Shown one piece after another: positions 28,758 to 37,978 of a stretch of 64,000 bases of DNA (its first letter is position 1; every line of letters starts with the position of its first letter). This stretch comes from CAYNZV01 sp965217095. GTDB lineage: Bacteria; Latescibacterota; UBA2968; UBA8231. The stretch lies in assembly GCA_965217095.1 (NCBI GenBank), contig OZ244235.1:2790001-2854000 (forward strand), given 5' to 3'. The notes under the pieces are model-generated. The model was not told the origin of the DNA. It ran no database searches and saw nothing but the letters and a program-made list of their open reading frames with translations. A program made the translations under genes and the position numbers.

Positions 28758-30251
28758 ATGAGTCTTTCACTGATAGATCCAAAAAAACACAGACAGCTAT
28801 TCCTGGACGACTACGCCGTGGAGAAAAAGATCGGTGTAAAGCAGACCCTGAATCCTCCGACAAAGTGCGGTCCCGTTCTCAAACCCAACCGCTCAATCGG
28901 AGAGACCTCTATTCAGAGCCGCAGCGCTCCCCAATGGAACCCTGAAAAGGGCGTCTGGGAATGGTGGTATTTCGGAAACCACATCTACTACGCCACATCC
29001 ACCGATTTGGAACACTGGGATACCCCTTCCCTGGGGCTGTACGAATGGAACGGCTCCAAGGACAACAACATCGCCAACGACCCCGAGGGAGATCAGGACA
29101 AGCGCCTCTATCACATCATACGTGATGAAACCGACCCGGACCCGCAGCGCCGCTACAAGGGGCTGTTCAGCGCGTCCGACAGGTACCTGGGCACCTCCCC
29201 GGATGGATTCAACTGGACCATGCTGGATGTGCCACCGATCCCCAGCAGCGATGAATCCCATTTCACCTTCGACGAGATCAGTGGACAGTATATCGCCATG
29301 GTAAAACAGGGCACCGAGTGGGGCCGCTCGGTCTTCCTCGCCACGAGTACAGACTTCGACCATTTCACCGATCCCGAGCTGGTTTTCCACACGGACAAGA
29401 TCGATTGGGAGAATCGCAAGACACGCGTGCGAGAGATCATCGAAAACCCGGCGTATATAACACCGCCTACCGTGGATGACCTGGACTATCTACACACGAG
29501 AGAGATCGACGGTGTCACCCCCGCCGAAAGTTATCATATGGCGGTGATGCCGTACGAGGGATTCTATATCGGTTTCGTTTTGATCTTCAATGTGTTCGGT
29601 GCCAACCCTCCACCCCACATGAATCACAGCCGCATCAACCAGATTGAGATGACAGTCTCTCGCGACCTGCGACACTGGGAACGGGTAGCCGACCGGGAGG
29701 TTTTCATCGGGATCGAACCGTGGGATGGGGTGCGATACAACACCAGTCAGGTAGCCATGGCAGGACGCCCCATCGTTGGCGAAAACGGTGAGATATTCAT
29801 CTATCACATGGCTTCGCGCATTCCGAGCGGCAAAGAGCTCTACGCGACGCACAACCGCAATAAGGAGCTCTTCAGACTTCGAGTTGACCCGGAGGTCTAC
29901 AATGACCAGAGCGCCCTGTGCCTGGCCAAGCTTCCCATGGACCGGTTCGCCTGCCTCGAGGCCGAGGAAGCGGGAACCATTGTTACGAAGCCTTTTGTGA
30001 TGAAAGGCGAGCATCTCTACATAAATGCCGAGGCAAATTGGGGCGAGATTTATGCCGAGATCCTGGATGCCGAGACCATGAAACCGTTCCCCGGTTTCTG
30101 GGTTCCGGCTCACCTGCCGCCACCGCTGACAGGAGATCACCTGCGAGCCAAGATCGAGTGGCAGCCCGAGCACGATTTGGTATTCGACAAGCCGGTGCGC
30201 ATCCGGTTCTATCTGTATCAAGCCAGACTCTATTCGTTTTGGCTGGAATAG
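28758..30251 (+). CDS. GH32-like beta-propeller protein, subfamily A (paralogue 1)
   Basis: The 497-aa protein has no signal peptide. It starts SLIDPKKHRQLFLDDYAVEK, the hallmark of this subfamily. Propeller blades with Trp/Asp motifs follow (YATSTDLEHWDTPSLGLYEW, GTSPDGFNWTMLDVPPIP, FDEISGQYIAMVKQ, GRSVFLATSTDFDHFTDPEL). A C-terminal beta-sandwich has GEHLYINAEANWGEIYAEIL and ends ARLYSFWLE. The closest relative here is 57670-59178. The start has GAGGAGAGG upstream. Family resemblance is to GH32/GH43-type propellers; enzymatic activity is not proven. It sits directly downstream of IS copy 2 with a 100-bp spacer. Confidence 0.78.
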   Translation: MSLSLIDPKKHRQLFLDDYAVEKKIGVKQTLNPPTKCGPVLKPNRSIGETSIQSRSAPQWNPEKGVWEWWYFGNHIYYATSTDLEHWDTPSLGLYEWNGSKDNNIANDPEGDQDKRLYHIIRDETDPDPQRRYKGLFSASDRYLGTSPDGFNWTMLDVPPIPSSDESHFTFDEISGQYIAMVKQGTEWGRSVFLATSTDFDHFTDPELVFHTDKIDWENRKTRVREIIENPAYITPPTVDDLDYLHTREIDGVTPAESYHMAVMPYEGFYIGFVLIFNVFGANPPPHMNHSRINQIEMTVSRDLRHWERVADREVFIGIEPWDGVRYNTSQVAMAGRPIVGENGEIFIYHMASRIPSGKELYATHNRNKELFRLRVDPEVYNDQSALCLAKLPMDRFACLEAEEAGTIVTKPFVMKGEHLYINAEANWGEIYAEILDAETMKPFPGFWVPAHLPPPLTGDHLRAKIEWQPEHDLVFDKPVRIRFYLYQARLYSFWLE

Positions 30252-30380
30252 TGTTTGCCTACGAAGCAGACAAAGAGAATCGACGATGTTGACAAACAGA
30301 TGGTTGGCCTGGGTCGTAATACCCGCAGTCCGGGGCGGATTTTCCCCTCCCAATATCTGCCGTTCACATGGTGATGTGTT

Positions 30381-30416
30381 ATGAGTCTTTCACTGATAGA
30401 CCCCAAATCTGCTTGA
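30381..30416 (+). pseudogene. Vestigial 5' end of a subfamily A GH32-like gene
   Basis: The 20 bases ATGAGTCTTTCACTGATAGA are identical to the start of the gene at 28758. They encode MSLSLIDPKSA before a TGA, and the homology then stops. This is the broken start of another copy of the family, left between the intact gene and the cobalamin riboswitch. Confidence 0.7.
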
Positions 30417-30474
30417 CGAGATCGTCGAGGCCGGATTACCTTGTAGCCGAATACAAATAGCTAGATCGATGGTT

Positions 30475-30670
30475 GAGGTGTCCATCAAGGCATCGTCTTG
30501 ATGGGAGAATAGGGAAGGCAGTGAAACTCTGCCGCGGCCCCGCCACTGTAACCGGTCTACGGATTGACCCGTAGCGCTGCCGACAAACACCCACTGATCT
30601 GTTTAGATCGGGAAGGGGTCGGCGACAAACACCGGAAGCCAGGAGACCTGCCTTAACCGGAGGTGACGAA
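30475..30670 (+). promoter_or_regulatory. Cobalamin (B12) riboswitch
   Basis: The conserved core is easy to read: GGGAAGGCAGTGAAACTCTG at 30512-30531, GCCGCGGCCCCGCCACTGTAA just after it, a variable stem region, GGAAG...GGTC, and the B12 box AGCCAGGAGACCTGCC at 30637-30652. It precedes a BtuB-type receptor and cobU-cobT. Adenosylcobalamin binding should switch off the operon, here probably through the terminator at 30713. Confidence 0.93.
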
Positions 30671-30712
30671 ACCTTCGACGGAAAGGTGGTCAACCTGTGG
30701 GTTATTCCGGGA

Positions 30713-30740
30713 CCCGCTCTCCTTCGAGGGCGGGTTTTTT
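30713..30740 (+). terminator. Rho-independent terminator, expression platform of the B12 riboswitch
   Basis: A nine-base-pair stem (30713-30721 with 30726-30734, one G-U pair) closes a CTTC tetraloop and is followed by six T. It lies about 60 bases after the B12 box and overlaps codons 6-15 of the receptor if the GTG at 30697 is used. This placement suggests transcriptional attenuation, or that the true start lies elsewhere. Confidence 0.8.
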
Positions 30741-30852
30741 CGTACCCGCCCTCCTCCTAGGCCTGTTTCTGGAGATTCTCCAAGTTACACCGGTGTTTGC
30801 AGCGAGCATCAGTGGTCGCGTCTTCGAGAGGAGTACCGGCGTCTCGAGGCGT

Positions 30853-30879
30853 CTCGATCAACCCGCTACCAAAACGTCC
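30853..30879 (+). repeat. 27-bp sequence shared with the IS1380 elements, inside btuB
   Basis: This is an exact match to 23782-23808 and 28571-28597. A 10-bp tandem repeat (GGCGTCTCGA twice, 30838-30857) overlaps its left side. The segment interrupts the receptor between FERSTGV and PGAVVRLD and changes the frame. Confidence 0.9.
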
Positions 30880-33071
30880 TGGTGCCGTGGTGCGCCTGGA
30901 TTCTTCAACAACGGCGGCCATGACCTTAACCACTCTAAGCGATTCCACCGGATTTTTTTCATTCGACGGTCTCGCTCTAGGTGATTGGATGCTGTCGGCG
31001 GAAATGATTGGGTATCGTTTGTTGCGCCGTACCATATCCCTGCGCCATGGGCTTGAGGTTGTTGATGTGCCGTTGGAATCCCAGCCGCTGCGCATGGAAC
31101 CGATGGTCGTGTGGGCTCGACGCGACGGTGAAAGTCGGCACACGCCCGCTTATGTAGAAACCATACCCGTAGAGATCCTGCATGCTCCGGGAGCGGATCT
31201 AGCACAAGCGCTGGATGCAGCAACAAACGTCAATGTCCGGCGCTACGGCGGGCTCGGCAGCTTCAGTACGCTTTCGATTCGCGGATCGACGGCCGAGCAG
31301 GTCCAGGTCTACCTGGACGGTGTTCCCCTCAATCAAGCGCTCGGCGGCGGCGTCAACCTGGGTAACCTGCCGCTTTCGGGGGTCGAGAGCGTTCATATCT
31401 ACCGGGGTGCGACGCCGGCGCGATTCGGTGGCAACAGCCTGGGCGGCGTCGTGCACATCCGCACGGCCTCGCTGTCTCACGCCAACCGAGCTCATGTTCG
31501 AGCACAGTCTGGTTCCTTCGGCACCCAACAAGTGGGTATGTCCGTGTCCGGCCCTTGGAAACGGTGGGAGTACCTGGCCTTGTCAGAGTTCAATACTAGC
31601 GAGAACAACTTTCGTTTTTGGGACGACAACGGCACCCAGTACAACCTGGATGACGACGGTTGGGCTCGCCGCGTAAACAGCGATTTTCACTCTTTCCGCG
31701 GACTGGTCAAACTGGGCAGAGGTTTCGGTGAAAAACGGCTGCAGGTCCACAACACCTTTGACCTCAGCTACTCGGGGATATCGGGCACCGGAATTCATCA
31801 AGCCAGGCATAGCCGGTTGGATTCATGGCGCAATCTTTCGGAGGCGAACTTCCACGGCCCCTGGGCGGGCGGATTCGGAGGATATGCGCTAAGGGGATAT
31901 TACTCGGTGACAACGAACGAGTACAAAGATCTTCACGGTGAAGTTGGCTTCGGCGCGCAACACGACCGCAATACCACTCTCGGCGCCGGTATTCGGGGCG
32001 AAGTGCATGCGGTCGTTCCAGAGCGCGGTCTCGTTACCCTGTTTGCGGCGGGTCATTCCGAGGACTTCGAGCCGGAGAATCTCCTCCAGGAAAATGGACC
32101 GTCCATTCATGCCCGGCGGTATCGTGGGTCGCTGGGGGCGGAGATGGAGTCGCTCCCCCTGATGCAGCGATTCACGCTGACCGCCGGCGGTCAGGTCGAG
32201 CGACTGGATGACCGTCTCCTGACCCGGCAAGGCTTTCTGGCCAGCGCGTTTGAATCGGGCCGACACAGCACAGAATCAATCTGGGGTTTTCGGCTGGGGA
32301 CGACCATGGAGCTGAGCAAATCGCTGTTCCTGAAGGCGCACCGCGGCAACTACCAGCGTCCCCCAAGCTTTTTCGAACTGTTTGGTGATCGCGGCTCCGT
32401 GGTGGGCGATCCAGATCTGGTCATTGAGGAGGGAGACAAATGGGATCTGGGGCTGGACGCTCGAAATCTGTTCGGAGGCGCTGTGCAGCGAGCAGAGGTG
32501 GTGTACTACAAGAACGCCGTCAAGAACCTGATCCGCTTCGTGCAGAGCACACAGCAGGTCTCCGAGCCCCACAACATCGACGAAACACGTCTCAGCGGAC
32601 TGGAGACGCGATTCAATCTTAGCGTCTCCCTGGTGAGGATCGGAGGCAGCTACGTCTACCAGCGGTCCCAGAACCGCGGCCCCCTTGCCTACGAGAGGGG
32701 CAACGATCTTCCCAATGACCCGCGGCATCGATTCGGTCTGCAGTTGAGCGCGGGCAAATCGGGCAACGGTCTGCGCTATGCGTTCGATCGCGAAAGCAGG
32801 AACTTTCTCGACCGCGCCAATCTGAATCCGATTCCGGCCCGCACGGTCCACACGGTGGGGTTCGATCTTCTCGTCACCGCAGGGGCGGGTCTGTCCGTGG
32901 AGGTGCGCAATCTGGGCAACAACCAGGTCGCCGATGTCTGGGGTTACCCTCTCCCCGGTCGATCCTACTTCATCTCCGCACGTTTCGAGCGCCGTTTCGA
33001 ACGATGAAAACTGATCACCGTCACAACGACCTGGAAACCATGCCTAACCTACAACTCATGGACCTATCGCG

Positions 33072-33605
33072 ATGAACCAGATAACTCTTGTTACCGGAGG
33101 ATGCCGATCAGGCAAAAGCACCCACGCCCGACTGTGTGCCGCGGAAACCGATAGCGACGTCGTATTTATAGCTACCTGTCCAAGGCTTGACGATGAGATG
33201 GTCCTCCGCATCGAAAAACACCGGGAGGAACGCCGGCCGTTGGGTTGGCGCACCGTTGAGGAGGAGATCGATCTCGCCGGTGCTTTCGCCTCCTGCGACG
33301 ATGGTGATACGATCCTTGTCGATTGCCTTACGCTTTGGATGAACAATCTGTTGCACGCCCGACAGGCGGACAACCCTTTGACCGAGGATGACGTGGAAGC
33401 AGCCTGTCGGGTACTATTGAAGAGCTGCAGGGATCGATCGGGCAAGGTCGTATTGGTAACGAACGAGGTAGGGCTGGGCGTTGCTCCCGACAACGAACTC
33501 GCGCGTCTCTACCGCGATCTGGTCGGTCGCTGCAACCAGGTTGTCGCCAAAGAAGCGGACCGAGTGATATTGATGGTCAGCGGTCTCCCTCTAGCGTTGA
33601 AATAG
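33072..33605 (+). CDS. cobU: Bifunctional adenosylcobinamide kinase / adenosylcobinamide-phosphate guanylyltransferase
   Basis: The 177-aa protein acts in nucleotide-loop assembly of cobalamin: it phosphorylates adenosylcobinamide and then attaches GMP. The P-loop is VTGGCRSGKS. Family motifs IEKHREERRPLGWRTVEE, ILVDCLTLWMNNLL and VTNEVGLGVAPDNELARLYR (NEVG region) are present. Length is usual. It lies 64 bp after the receptor and 11 bp before cobT, under the B12 riboswitch. Confidence 0.96.
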   Translation: MNQITLVTGGCRSGKSTHARLCAAETDSDVVFIATCPRLDDEMVLRIEKHREERRPLGWRTVEEEIDLAGAFASCDDGDTILVDCLTLWMNNLLHARQADNPLTEDDVEAACRVLLKSCRDRSGKVVLVTNEVGLGVAPDNELARLYRDLVGRCNQVVAKEADRVILMVSGLPLALK

Positions 33606-33616
33606 GAGATGGGAAT

Positions 33617-34687
33617 ATGAAGGTTTTCGATGCTACCCTTGAACGCATCGAAACACAGGACCCGAAATGGCGCAGTCTGGCCGTACAGCGTCTGGAGCAA
33701 CTCACCATGCCGAGGTGGGCATTGGGCAGACTGATGGATCTCAGCGTCGATCTTGCCGGCATGACCCGGTCGCTGAAGCCCGCTGTCGAGCGGCGTCTCA
33801 TGGTCGTGATGGCAGGTGATCACGGCGTCGCGGAACAGGGGGTGAGCCAGTATCCGCAGGAGGTTACCGTTCAAATGGTGCACAATTTTGTGCACCAGGG
33901 TGCCGGCATTAACGCTTTGGCGAAGGTAGCTAAGGCGGATGTGCTCGTCGCCGACCTGGGTGTGAAAGGTGACCTGACGGAAATAAAGCGGAGTGGCTCG
34001 GTGCTCGACCACCGCATCGGCGCTGGCACGGCAGACATTTCAACGGGTCCTGCCATGACCAGAAACGATGCGGTACGATCACTGGAAGCCGGGATTCAGA
34101 TCGCCACCGAGAGGCTGGTGGACTTTGATCTGGTCGGTACCGGCGATATGGGCATAGGCAATACGACACCAAGCGCCGCCATCGCTGCCCGAATTACTGG
34201 CAGTTCGGTCCGGGACGTTACGGGCAAGGGAACGGGCATCGATGAGGAGCGCCATGGACACAAAGTCGAAATCGTGGAGCGGGCCCTGCGTGTCAATCAG
34301 GTCGATCCCAGGGATGGGATAGACGTCCTGGCCAAACTTGGTGGGTTCGAGATTGGTGGCATCGCCGGGTTGATTCTCGGGGCGTCCGCGCAACGCAAAC
34401 CGGTAATCGTGGATGGTTTCATCTCTACGGCGGCGGCTCTGATCGCCTGGACTCTCTCTCCAACAGCGGCCGATTATATCGTTCTGGCGCATTGCAGTGC
34501 CGAACGAGGCCACCAGGCAATGTGCAATTTTCTGGGAAAGCAGCCCTTGCTCGACCTCGGTATGCGGTTGGGCGAAGGCACGGGCGCCGCCCTTGCCATG
34601 CCGCTGGTGGAAGGTGCCGCGCGTTTGCTCGCGGAAGTGAAGACGTTTGAGGAAGCCGCGGTCTCTCAGGCACCAACCGATCCTTAG
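33617..34687 (+). CDS. cobT: Nicotinate-nucleotide--dimethylbenzimidazole phosphoribosyltransferase
   Basis: The 356-aa enzyme makes alpha-ribazole phosphate from dimethylbenzimidazole and NaMN. Signature segments are MAGDHGVAEQGVSQYPQEVT, GTGDMGIGNTTPSAAIAA and VDGFISTAAALIA. AHCSAERGHQ and MRLGEGTGAALAM include the catalytic glutamate region. AGGAG lies seven bases before the ATG. Its stop overlaps the stop of the convergent cobS by three bases (34684-34687 region). Confidence 0.96.
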   Translation: MKVFDATLERIETQDPKWRSLAVQRLEQLTMPRWALGRLMDLSVDLAGMTRSLKPAVERRLMVVMAGDHGVAEQGVSQYPQEVTVQMVHNFVHQGAGINALAKVAKADVLVADLGVKGDLTEIKRSGSVLDHRIGAGTADISTGPAMTRNDAVRSLEAGIQIATERLVDFDLVGTGDMGIGNTTPSAAIAARITGSSVRDVTGKGTGIDEERHGHKVEIVERALRVNQVDPRDGIDVLAKLGGFEIGGIAGLILGASAQRKPVIVDGFISTAAALIAWTLSPTAADYIVLAHCSAERGHQAMCNFLGKQPLLDLGMRLGEGTGAALAMPLVEGAARLLAEVKTFEEAAVSQAPTDP

Positions 34688-35511
34688 AGCGCCAGCTCCA
34701 GCAGTCGCGCCGGCCATACGGTGGCAGGCCATCCCGACCACAGGCGCGAGGCCGCAACTAATCCCAACAGTGTGACGATTTCGGCGACTTCGCTCATGGC
34801 GCCACAAGTATCTCCGGTTAAACCGCCCAGGCTCCGCCGAAAGAGGCATCCGAGAAAGTGGGTAACGGAGGCCACGAGCAACAAGATCAGCACTCCGTAG
34901 GGGAAAATTAAGACGGCGCTCAACGCCAGCGCCGAGATCGTAGCGATTAGAAAATCGCGCCCGCGGATCAGCTTGTGGAGATCAATGTCGGGGCCATTTC
35001 TGCGTGCCGCAGGGAACCAGAAGATACCGTATACGGCAGCCCAGCGTCCCCAGACCGGCGCCATCGCCGCTCCCATCCACCACCAAAAATCGAGGCTGAA
35101 CAGTGCCAGAACCTTGAAGGCCAAGACCAATATCAGACCGACCGCCCCCAGAGCTCCAATGCGGCTGTCGCGCATGATCTCGAGTTTGCGTTCTCGTGGG
35201 TGACCGGAAAACATGCCATCACACGTATCGGCGACGCCGTCCAGATGTAACCCCAGGCTGACAAAGGTCCACGTCGACACGACGACGAGAGAGGCCAACA
35301 GAGGACCCCAAATTATCTGGGCGATAGCCCCAGCGCCGACACCAAAAACGCCGATGATCAGTCCTGCGACAGGGAATGCCGCAAACCCTCGTCCCATGGA
35401 CTGCTCATCTGGAGCCGGCAAGCCAACCAGAGGAATACAAGTGAGGAAACGCAGGGCTTCGCCCAGGGGACGCAAAGGTCCCCAATAGTTTTTCGACTTC
35501 AGATCTGGCAT
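34684..35511 (-). CDS. cobS: Adenosylcobinamide-GDP ribazoletransferase (cobalamin synthase)
   Basis: This membrane enzyme joins adenosylcobinamide-GDP and alpha-ribazole. Hallmarks are GLHLDGVADTCDGMFSGHPR and MRDSRIGALGAVGLIL, plus several TM segments and the late GDTCGAMSEVAE motif. An ATG at 35511 gives MPDLKSKNYWG; a GTG at 35547 would add 12 residues. It is encoded opposite to cobU and cobT with ends overlapping, so it is not under the same riboswitch transcript. Confidence 0.93.
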   Translation of the reverse strand: MPDLKSKNYWGPLRPLGEALRFLTCIPLVGLPAPDEQSMGRGFAAFPVAGLIIGVFGVGAGAIAQIIWGPLLASLVVVSTWTFVSLGLHLDGVADTCDGMFSGHPRERKLEIMRDSRIGALGAVGLILVLAFKVLALFSLDFWWWMGAAMAPVWGRWAAVYGIFWFPAARRNGPDIDLHKLIRGRDFLIATISALALSAVLIFPYGVLILLLVASVTHFLGCLFRRSLGGLTGDTCGAMSEVAEIVTLLGLVAASRLWSGWPATVWPARLLELAL

Positions 35512-35622
35512 CTCCCGTTTTTGAGGACTTGCCTGACTCAGCGGCACGAGGCGAGCATACGATCGCGGTCGGCGACGGCTACGCGGTACTGGGGAGTCTC
35601 ACGCTATCCTTCCACCTTCCAA

Positions 35623-36357
35623 TTACAATCGTCCTTTCTTGATATCGGCGACGATAGAGATAAGGACGTCAACGGCAGCTTTAATGAAGCGCTCCCCCTT
35701 TTCGGCCGACCCGAAGGTCGGATCACCATAGATTCCTCTGTCGGTTGACTCGTGCATATTCCTAAAACGTCTTACCTGATCAACATACTCCGACTCCATA
35801 GGATGGCCGTCCTTTTGAAATCTGTCGCTGTTGACAAGATCGGGATGGATGGCCAGCATCACCGACGTTTCCATCTCACCGCCGTGCCCCCAGCCGTGGG
35901 GCCCCGCCTCCCTTATCTCCGCTACCTCATCGAAGGTAAACCAGGAAGTCCCATACACTTTCGCCTCAGGGCATTGTTCTAGAGTCCTTTGCAGAGCGAC
36001 CTGCATGTCCGGTACGTTGCCGCCGTGGCCGTTGACGATCAAGATTCGGTCAAAATCGGCGCTTACCATGCTTGTTACCGTTTCGATGATGAGGTTGATG
36101 TGGGTCTCCGATTTCGCCGTTATACTACCCTTAAACCTCATGTGGTGGGGTGAGTAACCGAGCCACTGCGTGGGGAGACATAAGATTTCGTCCGTGATCT
36201 CTTCGTCGAGGCGGTCTACCACCCCTGTGACCTCAGCTGTATCAGTGATGAAGGGCAGATGGGGTCCGTGCTGCTCCAAAGACGCTATGGGGTAGACTAC
36301 CACCGTTTCTCTCGATACCTCCTCCAGATCGGGCCAATTGAGATGGGCAAGCTTCAT
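35623..36357 (-). CDS. Creatininase family protein (creatinine amidohydrolase-like)
   Basis: This is a metal-dependent cyclic amidohydrolase of ~244 aa. Metal and active-site motifs are SLEQHGPHLPFITD, NGHGGN and GWGHGGEMETS. The ATG at 36357 has AAAGGAG seven bases upstream and is preferred over GTG 36363. In many bacteria such proteins act in cofactor or nucleotide pathways rather than on creatinine, and a close neighbour here is the cobalamin cluster, but no functional link can be shown. Confidence 0.9.
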   Translation of the reverse strand: MKLAHLNWPDLEEVSRETVVVYPIASLEQHGPHLPFITDTAEVTGVVDRLDEEITDEILCLPTQWLGYSPHHMRFKGSITAKSETHINLIIETVTSMVSADFDRILIVNGHGGNVPDMQVALQRTLEQCPEAKVYGTSWFTFDEVAEIREAGPHGWGHGGEMETSVMLAIHPDLVNSDRFQKDGHPMESEYVDQVRRFRNMHESTDRGIYGDPTFGSAEKGERFIKAAVDVLISIVADIKKGRL

Positions 36358-36494
36358 GGTCACGCTCCTTTTCCCATAGGTAGCGAAGTATTTCCCTGTA
36401 CCTTATACCTATTCTGAAGGCCACCTGTTGTCGCCTCAGTGACGGTGGATTAGTCAGGTTTCCAACCGCCGGCCACAGCATACACGGCTGCTAG

Positions 36495-36740
36495 CCCCAT
36501 GCCTGGGAAAACCCCACAGAAGAAACCGCGCTGCAGGATACGGTAGAGTCCCGACACATCACCGTGCGCGCCATCGCCATCGGTGGGATCACTATCGCCG
36601 CTATCTTCTACGGGATCGACATCGCTGTCAAGTCGCAGCTTCCCCTCGTGGTCATCGGCGCCTTCATGCTGTGGATATTCGTCAACATCGGTCTCAAGAT
36701 GCTCGTGCCTGCCGTCGCGCTCACGCGTCACAAAAGCTAG
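36495..36740 (+). pseudogene. C-terminal membrane-protein fragment
   Basis: An 82-codon open stretch begins right after a stop codon and has no proper start. It reads ENPTEETALQDTVESRHITV followed by two hydrophobic helices (AIAIGGITIAAIFYGI and LVVIGAFMLWIFVNIGL) and ends ALTRHKS. It resembles the last helices of a transporter, but the family is not certain. It meets an opposed fragment at 36770. Confidence 0.35.
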
Positions 36741-36769
36741 CCTACCAACTTTGGTACCACTGTCGCATC

Positions 36770-37064
36770 GTGAGCTCCGCTGGCTTGTGGGGGCACCCCC
36801 AGCATCTCGGTAATTCGGATGCCATTTCCAGAAATAAATCCCGGCGAAAAACTCCTTTTCCCAGAGTGCTCTGCAAAACGCCTCGTAACAGTTCGCTTGC
36901 GTCTGTAGACCTTCCTCAAGAGTTGCTTCAATGTTGCTGATTTGCCATTCCCAGGGCCGCACTGCCGCATCGATCGTGCTGTGGTAGCCGATCTCGGTGA
37001 TGATGACCGGCTTCTGAAGCGCGTGGCCGTAGGCGATGTCGAACATCAACAGGGCCAACGCCAC
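36770..37064 (-). pseudogene. Glycoside-hydrolase-like (TIM barrel) C-terminal fragment
   Basis: Residues KPVIITEIGYHST and EGLQTQANCYEAFCRALWEK, then FFAGIYFWKWHPNYRDAGG, resemble the end of a GH5/GH113-like barrel with the acid/base Glu in TEIGY. Nothing of the upstream barrel is present, and the downstream end is lost into unrelated sequence. Confidence 0.5.
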
Positions 37065-37086
37065 TGCGACAGCCTCGTTGATTAGA

Positions 37087-37233
37087 TCATTGACAAACTG
37101 CCAACGAAAAGGCCATCCCTCGCTGTACCGAGATTAGCCACAAGCGTCCGATGACTCGGAGGTGGCGTCGGATGCTACCCACCGTAGGCACCATAGCGGC
37201 CAGGACCACTGCAACCAATGCCATAAAGCTCAT
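37087..37233 (-). CDS. Small membrane peptide overlapping the coiled-coil gene
   Basis: A 48-codon ORF starts in an ATGA overlap with the stop of the gene at 37230-37565. It has one hydrophobic stretch (FMALVAVVLAAMVPTVG) and then a basic region. The overlap is operon-like, but the sequence may be the start of a truncated gene since decayed sequence follows. Confidence 0.3.
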   Translation of the reverse strand: MSFMALVAVVLAAMVPTVGSIRRHLRVIGRLWLISVQRGMAFSLAVCQ

Positions 37234-37565
37234 GACACCTGTTCATCGTCCCTTTCAACAGTGCGATTGGTCCGGGCCTTACGCTTTTCCGATTCCTCGT
37301 CAAGTCCCTTCATTTCCGTTTGCAGCCTTTTGATCTTCTTTTGCAGCTTTTTCTTTTTGGCCTCTAACTGCTGCTTGTTGCTTTCGGCTACTTTCGTTTT
37401 TGCCCCTGCTACTTTATACCTGCCCAATACTTCCCTTTTCAACTGGTCGACTTGCGAAATCTGATGCTTCATGCGACCGATCAACTGGCCGCCCATGATC
37501 TTGGCCGCGACCACCAGCGCCATCATCAACAGCGCTGCCATCATGGCGATAATTTCGAGTGTCAT
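37230..37565 (-). CDS. Small membrane-anchored coiled-coil protein
   Basis: The 111-aa protein has an N-terminal TM helix (IIAMMAALLMMALVVAAKI), then a long charged helix with Lys/Glu/Gln heptads (KQQLEAKKKKLQKKIKRLQ) and a hydrophilic tail. The ATG at 37565 has GGAGGG at good distance. No family is recognised; it resembles small envelope or phage-shock-like coiled-coil proteins only in architecture. Confidence 0.6.
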   Translation of the reverse strand: MTLEIIAMMAALLMMALVVAAKIMGGQLIGRMKHQISQVDQLKREVLGRYKVAGAKTKVAESNKQQLEAKKKKLQKKIKRLQTEMKGLDEESEKRKARTNRTVERDDEQVS

Positions 37566-37684
37566 GGTGTCCCTCCGGAGTCAGCTCAACATATTGAACC
37601 TGAGCGCACGAAGAAAGGAATTGCGAAACTCATGAGTGCGATCGCGGCTTCAACTCTTATCTGTTCGCGCCTTTTTGTCCGCAT

Positions 37685-37978
37685 TTGTCGATTTGGATCC
37701 CCGTTGTAATATTCGCTTGGCTAATAGTAATCGGATCCGCTTCCCAATACGGTGAGCGCGGTCACATTGTTAAATGGAATGAGCAGTTCCACCCGTTGCC
37801 GGGATATTCCCGGGACGACTGTGTGCCGTTGGCAGAGGACGGGTTCAGGCAGGCGGTAGGGTTGAAGAACAAGGACGTCCTGCCGGATGGGCTCTTTCGG
37901 TTGCAGGTGAACTACGGTGGCGGTTTGCGGCCGGAGGATGCGAAGATCTACGCGTTGTATGTTGCAGGGGACGGCTAG
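37685..37978 (+). pseudogene. C-terminal fragment of an unrecognised protein
   Basis: The frame contains HIVKWNEQFHPLPGYSRDDC and LFRLQVNYGGGLRPEDAKIY before a stop at 37978. The beta-rich end looks like a natural C-terminus. The hydrophobic first 20 residues after the TTG at 37685 are probably not part of the original gene. Family unknown. Confidence 0.35.

Larger units (their letters stand above)
30697..33007 (+). pseudogene. btuB: TonB-dependent vitamin B12 receptor (BtuB-type), frameshifted near residue 50
   Basis: This should be the outer-membrane receptor that takes up cobalamin with TonB energy. A GTG start (30697) gives a signal peptide (FFVPALLLGLFLEILQVTPV) and the beginning of a carboxypeptidase-regulatory-like domain (ISGRVFERSTGV). 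About 34 bp of foreign sequence (around 30843-30878) then shift the frame; it resumes PGAVVRLDSS and continues through the plug (IRGSTAEQVQVYLDGVPLN) and a 22-strand-type barrel to FERRFER. Assignment rests on the riboswitch and the cob genes. The main frame alone opens at 30797 but lacks a signal peptide. Confidence 0.8.

Noticed and set aside
30286..30384. Short ORF between paralogue 1 and the vestigial start
   Set aside because: It has no ribosome binding site or family resemblance, and it overlaps the duplicated gene-start relic.
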